Of a stretch of DNA of 64,000 nucleotides, positions 59,511 to 64,000 are shown piece by piece. Numbering within the stretch: position 1 is the stretch's first letter; every line of letters begins with the position of its first letter. Under the pieces are notes generated by a model. It was not told the origin of the DNA and did not search any database. It saw nothing but the letters and a program-made list of their open reading frames with translations. The translations under genes and the position numbers were made by a program. The DNA is from Syntrophomonadaceae bacterium. Its GTDB lineage: Bacteria > Bacillota > Syntrophomonadia > Syntrophomonadales > Syntrophomonadaceae. The stretch lies in assembly GCA_012515055.1 (NCBI GenBank), contig JAAYZA010000124.1, forward strand, positions 1-64,000. The letters run 5' to 3'.

Positions 59511-60248
59511 ATGCTGCGCCTGGAAAATCTATCATTTTCTGTTCACAACAATGGTGAAAGCAAATTGATCATATCCGATATCAATCTGGAGTTTAAACGA
59601 GGAAAATTGTACGGCATCACTGGTCCCAACGGCGGGGGCAAGACGACTCTGGCCAAGGTTATCATGGGGATCCTGCCGCATAGTTCCGGACATATCTATC
59701 TGGATGACAAAGATATCAGTCTGACCAATATAACGGAACGGGCCAATCTTGGTCTGGCTTATGCCTTTCAGCATCCCCCTCGTTTTAAGGGATTGACAAT
59801 TGAAGACCTGGTTAAGATTGCCCAGCCTAAATTGAGTAATCTTTCGGTCAGGAAAAAAATGCGTGATGTGGGTTTATGCCCCGAAGATTACCTGGAGCGG
59901 GATATGGGATCCGCTCTCAGCGGCGGGGAAATGAAGCGGATTGAAATTCTGCAGGTTTTAGCCCGTAATGCGAAATTGGCTATTTTTGATGAACCCGAAG
60001 CGGGTGTTGATTTATGGACGATTCAAAGGCTGGTGGATATTATTGTGAGCAAGTATCATAATAATCCTGAAGCGGCAGCAGTTTTGATCACTCACAACCG
60101 CAATATACTGCCCATGTGTGACGAGATCCTGGTCATTGAAGAAGGCAGGATAAAGCACCAGGGACAGAGGGATTTGGTCTGGCCGCTGATCAGGGATGAC
60201 ATAATATGTCAGGTACAAGATACATGTGGAGGGGAAGAAATTATATGA
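59511..60248 (+). CDS. sufC: Fe-S cluster assembly ATPase SufC (SmsC-like)
   Basis: 'LYGITGPNGGGKTTLAKVIMG', 'ALSGGEMKRIEILQVLARNAKLAIFDEPEAGVDL'. Confidence 0.92.
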   Translation: MLRLENLSFSVHNNGESKLIISDINLEFKRGKLYGITGPNGGGKTTLAKVIMGILPHSSGHIYLDDKDISLTNITERANLGLAYAFQHPPRFKGLTIEDLVKIAQPKLSNLSVRKKMRDVGLCPEDYLERDMGSALSGGEMKRIEILQVLARNAKLAIFDEPEAGVDLWTIQRLVDIIVSKYHNNPEAAAVLITHNRNILPMCDEILVIEEGRIKHQGQRDLVWPLIRDDIICQVQDTCGGEEII

Positions 60249-61165
60249 AGCTGGAAGAACTGGACCAAAATTTACTCCATACCGTTAGCGATTTTAAAGA
60301 TATCCCCACCGGGGCAGTTAATATTAGAAAAGACGGTAAGCCCATATATAGACATTCATCGCCTAATATAGAAATAAAGACCGGTGAAGGCGGTGGATTG
60401 GTGGTAGAAATCAAGCCGGGGACCAAAAACGAGACCGTCCACGCGCCGGTGATTCTTACCCAAACAGGAATTGATGACAAAGTTTTCAATCAGTTTATTG
60501 TGGGGGAAAATGCTGATGTGACCATAATAGCTGGCTGCGGGATCCATAATGACAGTCATGGACGCTCGAGTCATGAAGGCCTCCACGAGATCATTGTCAA
60601 GGAGGGCGCCCGCTTGAAATATGTGGAAAAACACTATGGTGAAGGCGGCGGCACCGGGGAAAAGGTCCTCTATCCCACCACCAGGATCGAGGTAATGAAA
60701 AATGCGGTGGTGGAAATTGAAACGGTGCAAATCGAGGGTGTTGATGATACTGTAAGGGTGACTGAAGCCCATATCCATGAAAAGGGCAGTCTGAAAGTGA
60801 TGGAAAGGTTGATGACCAGCGGCCGGCAGAACGCAGTGTCCGATATCAAAATCTTTATTGAGGGTCAGGGAGGCAGCGGCCAGATCTTATCCCGTTCAGT
60901 GGGGAAAGACAACTCGACACAGGTGTTTAAAGCTGCATTAGTGGGCAGGAATGAATGCCAGGGTCATGTGGAATGTGATTCCATTATCATGGGCCAGGCG
61001 GTTATCAAGGCGGTGCCGGAATTGATAGCCGAGGACTCGGAAGCTGTCCTGACTCATGAAGCTGCCATCGGAAAGATCGCCGGGGAGCAGCTGATCAAGC
61101 TGATGTCACTGGGATTGACCGAAGAACAGGCAATCGATACGATTTTGGAAGGCTTTTTAAAATAG
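60245..61165 (+). CDS. Short SufB/SufD-family scaffold (SmsB-like)
   Basis: 'AALVGRNECQGHVECDSIIMGQAVIKAVPELIAEDSEAVLTHEAAIGKIAGEQLIKLMSLGLTEEQAIDTILEGFL'; ATG overlaps the sufC stop. Confidence 0.9.
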   Translation: MKLEELDQNLLHTVSDFKDIPTGAVNIRKDGKPIYRHSSPNIEIKTGEGGGLVVEIKPGTKNETVHAPVILTQTGIDDKVFNQFIVGENADVTIIAGCGIHNDSHGRSSHEGLHEIIVKEGARLKYVEKHYGEGGGTGEKVLYPTTRIEVMKNAVVEIETVQIEGVDDTVRVTEAHIHEKGSLKVMERLMTSGRQNAVSDIKIFIEGQGGSGQILSRSVGKDNSTQVFKAALVGRNECQGHVECDSIIMGQAVIKAVPELIAEDSEAVLTHEAAIGKIAGEQLIKLMSLGLTEEQAIDTILEGFLK

Positions 61166-61186
61166 CATTGAATGGCGGTATAAGTG

Positions 61187-62104
61187 ATGAATATCAATTT
61201 GTTTAAAACCTATGTGCGGGTAGTGGAAACGCAAAATCTATCCCGGACCGCAGAAGAGTTTGGTTTGTCACAGCCGGCAGTAACCAAGCAGATCCAGGCA
61301 CTGGAAGATATATACGGGATCTTGCTCCTGGAACGTTCCGGACGCAAGCTGAAACCTACCGAGGCAGGGGAAACATTGTATGAACATGCCCGGGAAGTAC
61401 TCAAGGTCATGGACCGCACCGCAAAAGCCATGGAAGAGATATCGGACAGCCGCAAAGGCAGTTTATGCCTGGGTGCCAGTACTATCCCCGGCCAATATAT
61501 ATTGCCCTATATCATTAAAAATTTTAAAGACCGGATGCCCAATATTGCCATCAGCATGGATATAGCTGATACGGATAAGATTGTTAATCTGGTGGCAGAA
61601 CGGGAAATTGATGTAGGAATTGTGGGGGGCTGGGTCAATAATCGTAAAATAGAAGGCTATAGCTGGCTGGAGGATGACCTGGTGCTGATAGTGCCTGACA
61701 ATCATCGCCTGGCCGCGGAGGAAAACAGCGGCAAAGGTGTCAAAGTGACTGATTTGCTCCATGATAGATGGATCTTTCGCGAAAAGGGTTCAGGGACCAG
61801 AAAAGCTGCAGAAGAATTGCTCCTCAGCAATGGCATCAGGAATGATGCTTTAAACATTTATCTCGAAGCGGGAAGTACGGAAGCGGTACTGGCAGCAGTG
61901 GAAGCAGGGATGGGTATCGCTATAATTTCCAGCTGGGCGGTCAAAAGGCTGGAGGGGCAGCGCAGGATTAAAGACATCATAATCGATGATGCTGCCGCCA
62001 AAAGGTATTTTTATGTGATATACCCCAAACAGAAATCCCGGCGGAAATCAGTAGAGGCCTTTCTCGATTATCTGAAACAATTAGATGGGATCCCTGGCCC
62101 CTAA
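61187..62104 (+). CDS. LysR-family transcriptional regulator (CysL-like; resembles selenium-metabolism-associated LysR type)
   Basis: 'FKTYVRVVETQNLSRTAEEFGLSQPAVTKQIQALEDIYGILLLERSGRKLKPTEAGETLYEHAREVL'. Confidence 0.9.
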   Translation: MNINLFKTYVRVVETQNLSRTAEEFGLSQPAVTKQIQALEDIYGILLLERSGRKLKPTEAGETLYEHAREVLKVMDRTAKAMEEISDSRKGSLCLGASTIPGQYILPYIIKNFKDRMPNIAISMDIADTDKIVNLVAEREIDVGIVGGWVNNRKIEGYSWLEDDLVLIVPDNHRLAAEENSGKGVKVTDLLHDRWIFREKGSGTRKAAEELLLSNGIRNDALNIYLEAGSTEAVLAAVEAGMGIAIISSWAVKRLEGQRRIKDIIIDDAAAKRYFYVIYPKQKSRRKSVEAFLDYLKQLDGIPGP

Positions 62105-62176
62105 GCAAAATCGCATATTTAAAGGATATTGCTGATGACCGGGATCACTTAAATGGAACGGATACTGATAATAACG

Positions 62177-62216
62177 GCCCCGCCTGACGTACTCAAGGAC
62201 GTTCCAATGGCGGGGC
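62177..62216. terminator. GC-rich stem-loop, probable terminator (weak T tract)
   Basis: GCCCCGCC ... GGCGGGGC. Confidence 0.5.
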
Positions 62217-62421
62217 TTCTTAGCTGCATTGATTGGTGAAGGTATTATCTGGTTTTATCTTTAGTTCTGCAGCCTCTTTCAGCTCCCGGTAAATAGCCCG
62301 GACCGCATATATTACGGCTATGGGAAAGTAAATAAAAGAAGCTTTTATTTTTCTTGATTTTATAAACCGAATGGATATAATAAATCTATTGTCTGCAAAT
62401 AAATACGCTGGGGGTATCGAT

Positions 62422-62880
62422 ATGTTGCCATTACCGAAAAAATTTTTTGTTACTGCTGCCTCAGCAGAAGGAAGAACAGAATTGACTGCTTTTGATGGAG
62501 CTTTGCTGAAAGCCCGGGTGGGAAACACCAATTTGCTCAGGGTCAGCAGCATACTTCCGCCAGGCTGTGAATTTTGTCCCGAATTGGTCATACCTGAGGG
62601 AGCATTGCTGCCCATTGCTTATGGTGCCATTACCAGCACCGAGCCGGGACAATTGATTGCCGCCGCCGTAGGGGTGGGGATAAAAAAGAATAGTTTTGGT
62701 GTGATAATGGAGTATTCCGGCCATTGCAGCAAATCCGAGGCTGAAGCTGAGGTCAGGCAAATGGTTGAAGAGGCTTTCCTGATCAGGGGCCTGGAATTGG
62801 ATGAAGTCAAAATTGCCAGTACTGAACATGTAGTGGAAAAGATCGGCTGTGCTTTTGCTGCTGTTCCGCTGTGGTACTAA
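62422..62880 (+). CDS. pdaD: Pyruvoyl-dependent arginine decarboxylase
   Basis: 'PKKFFVTAASAEGRTELTAFDGALLKARVGNTNLLRVSSILPPG' with SS self-cleavage site; 'GVIMEYSG', 'AFAAVPLWY'. Confidence 0.92.
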   Translation: MLPLPKKFFVTAASAEGRTELTAFDGALLKARVGNTNLLRVSSILPPGCEFCPELVIPEGALLPIAYGAITSTEPGQLIAAAVGVGIKKNSFGVIMEYSGHCSKSEAEAEVRQMVEEAFLIRGLELDEVKIASTEHVVEKIGCAFAAVPLWY

Positions 62881-62922
62881 TATCCTGTTCCTGGATGCAA
62901 TCCATATAAGGAGGAAATCAAA

Positions 62923-63744
62923 TTGGATTTATGGGTAACTGAATATCAAACCCCCTCACTGGGCTTTGCCTGTAAAGTTAAAGAGACTCTGGCAGTTGAA
63001 CAGACCCCCTTTCAGTATTTATCCATCGTGGATACGGAACAGTTTGGCCGGATGCTGCTTTTAGACGGCATGGTTATGACAACTGAAAAGGATGAATTTG
63101 TTTACCATGAAATGATCACCCAAATTGCGCTTAATTCCCATCCTCGCCCGGAACAGGTTTTAATCATCGGTGGCGGCGACGGCGGTGCCTTAAGAGAGGT
63201 GGTCAACCACCCCCTGGTGGAAAAAGGGACCCTGGTGGAAATAGATGCCCGGGTCGTGGAGAATTCCAAAATATATTTTCCGGAATTGTCCTGTTCTTTT
63301 CAATCTCCCCGGGCAGAAGTGATCATTGATGATGGGATCTCTTATGTAAAACAGCAAAAGGACAAATTTGATATTATCATAATTGACTCTACTGAACCGG
63401 TGGGACCTGCTGTACAGCTTTTTCAGCCCGAGTTTTACCAGGCCGTTTATGAGGCCCTTAAGGAAGATGGGATGCTGGTGGCCCAGAGCGAGTCACCTTT
63501 TTTCAATCAGGATATAATCAAAATGGTCAACGAAGGGGTCAAAATGGTTTTCCCCCTGACAAAACTCTATCTGGCTGCTGTACCCACATATCCCAGCGGA
63601 CTGTGGAGCTTCACAGTGGGATCCAAAAAACATGACCCGGAGCTGGTGGTCAATAAACCCCAGAAACCATTAAAATATTATACCAGTGAAATACATCAGG
63701 CGGCTTTTAAACTGCCGGCTTTTGTGGGAGAGATCATTGGATAG
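62923..63744 (+). CDS. speE: Spermidine synthase
   Basis: 'LLLDGMVMTTEKDEFVYHEMI', 'LIIGGGDGGALREVVNHP', 'IIIDSTEPVGPAVQLF'. Confidence 0.96.
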   Translation: MDLWVTEYQTPSLGFACKVKETLAVEQTPFQYLSIVDTEQFGRMLLLDGMVMTTEKDEFVYHEMITQIALNSHPRPEQVLIIGGGDGGALREVVNHPLVEKGTLVEIDARVVENSKIYFPELSCSFQSPRAEVIIDDGISYVKQQKDKFDIIIIDSTEPVGPAVQLFQPEFYQAVYEALKEDGMLVAQSESPFFNQDIIKMVNEGVKMVFPLTKLYLAAVPTYPSGLWSFTVGSKKHDPELVVNKPQKPLKYYTSEIHQAAFKLPAFVGEIIG

Positions 63745-63746
63745 GG

Positions 63747-64000
63747 ATGGAAGAAATGGATATTATGGAAAAATATTTTGAAAAAAAAGCCCTGTTCATG
63801 GACAGCAGTCCGGATATTACTGCATGCAGTAAAGTGTTATTCGGCATACCCATGGATAGTACCGTCAGTTTTCGTCCTGGCACCAGAATGGCTCCCTACA
63901 GGATCAGGGAAGTTTCCGAAGGGATAGAGGAATTCAGTGTTTACCAGAGAAAGAGCCTGGCTGAACTGGGGTTTTATGATGCCGGCGATTTGATCATCCC
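63747..64000 (+). CDS. speB: Agmatinase (SpeB), 3' truncated by window end
   Basis: 'MEKYFEKKALFMDSSPDITACSKVLFGIPMDSTVSFRPGTRMAPYRIREVSEGIEEFSVY...'. Confidence 0.85.
   Translation, partial: MEEMDIMEKYFEKKALFMDSSPDITACSKVLFGIPMDSTVSFRPGTRMAPYRIREVSEGIEEFSVYQRKSLAELGFYDAGDLII

Overview
This 64 kb window reads as chromosomal core and metabolic DNA of an anaerobic, spore-forming, low-GC Gram-positive (Clostridia, Syntrophomonas-like in gene content). I saw no rRNA, tRNA, CRISPR array, prophage or intact transposon. Recognisable blocks, left to right: the end of an Hdr/Flx- or Asr-type electron-transfer operon; a class-III aminotransferase fused to an acyl-ACP-reductase-like domain; a LytTR regulator and an orphan Mg-chelatase-like AAA+/VWA pair; murI with a 2-hydroxyacyl-CoA-dehydratase-like/activase pair, rph and rdgB; a complete glycine-cleavage operon (gcvT-H-PA-PB-lpd-lplA); a CofE-like ligase, thiolase, CsoR-trxA, rarA, mnmA; alaS-ireB-ruvX-mltG-U32 housekeeping; two paralogous acetyl-CoA hydrolase/CoA-transferases; a peroxiredoxin with an in-frame UGA exactly at the peroxidatic residue (probable selenoprotein); sigK; the aroE-pilin-aroCKB region; a minor-pilin cluster; a minimal SufC/SufB (SMS-type) pair; and pdaD-speE-speB polyamine genes. 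Most noteworthy: (1) the aminotransferase/acyl-thioester-reductase fusion, with both catalytic residues visible; (2) the Sec-peroxiredoxin, with a SECIS-like hairpin, a missing C-terminal resolving Cys and two in-frame ribosome-binding sites; (3) a GC-rich, multi-helix candidate RNA upstream of sigK; (4) a prepilin gene whose class III signal sits in the aroE tail without a usable start codon. All calls come from reading the sequence and supplied translations. No database search or folding program was run.
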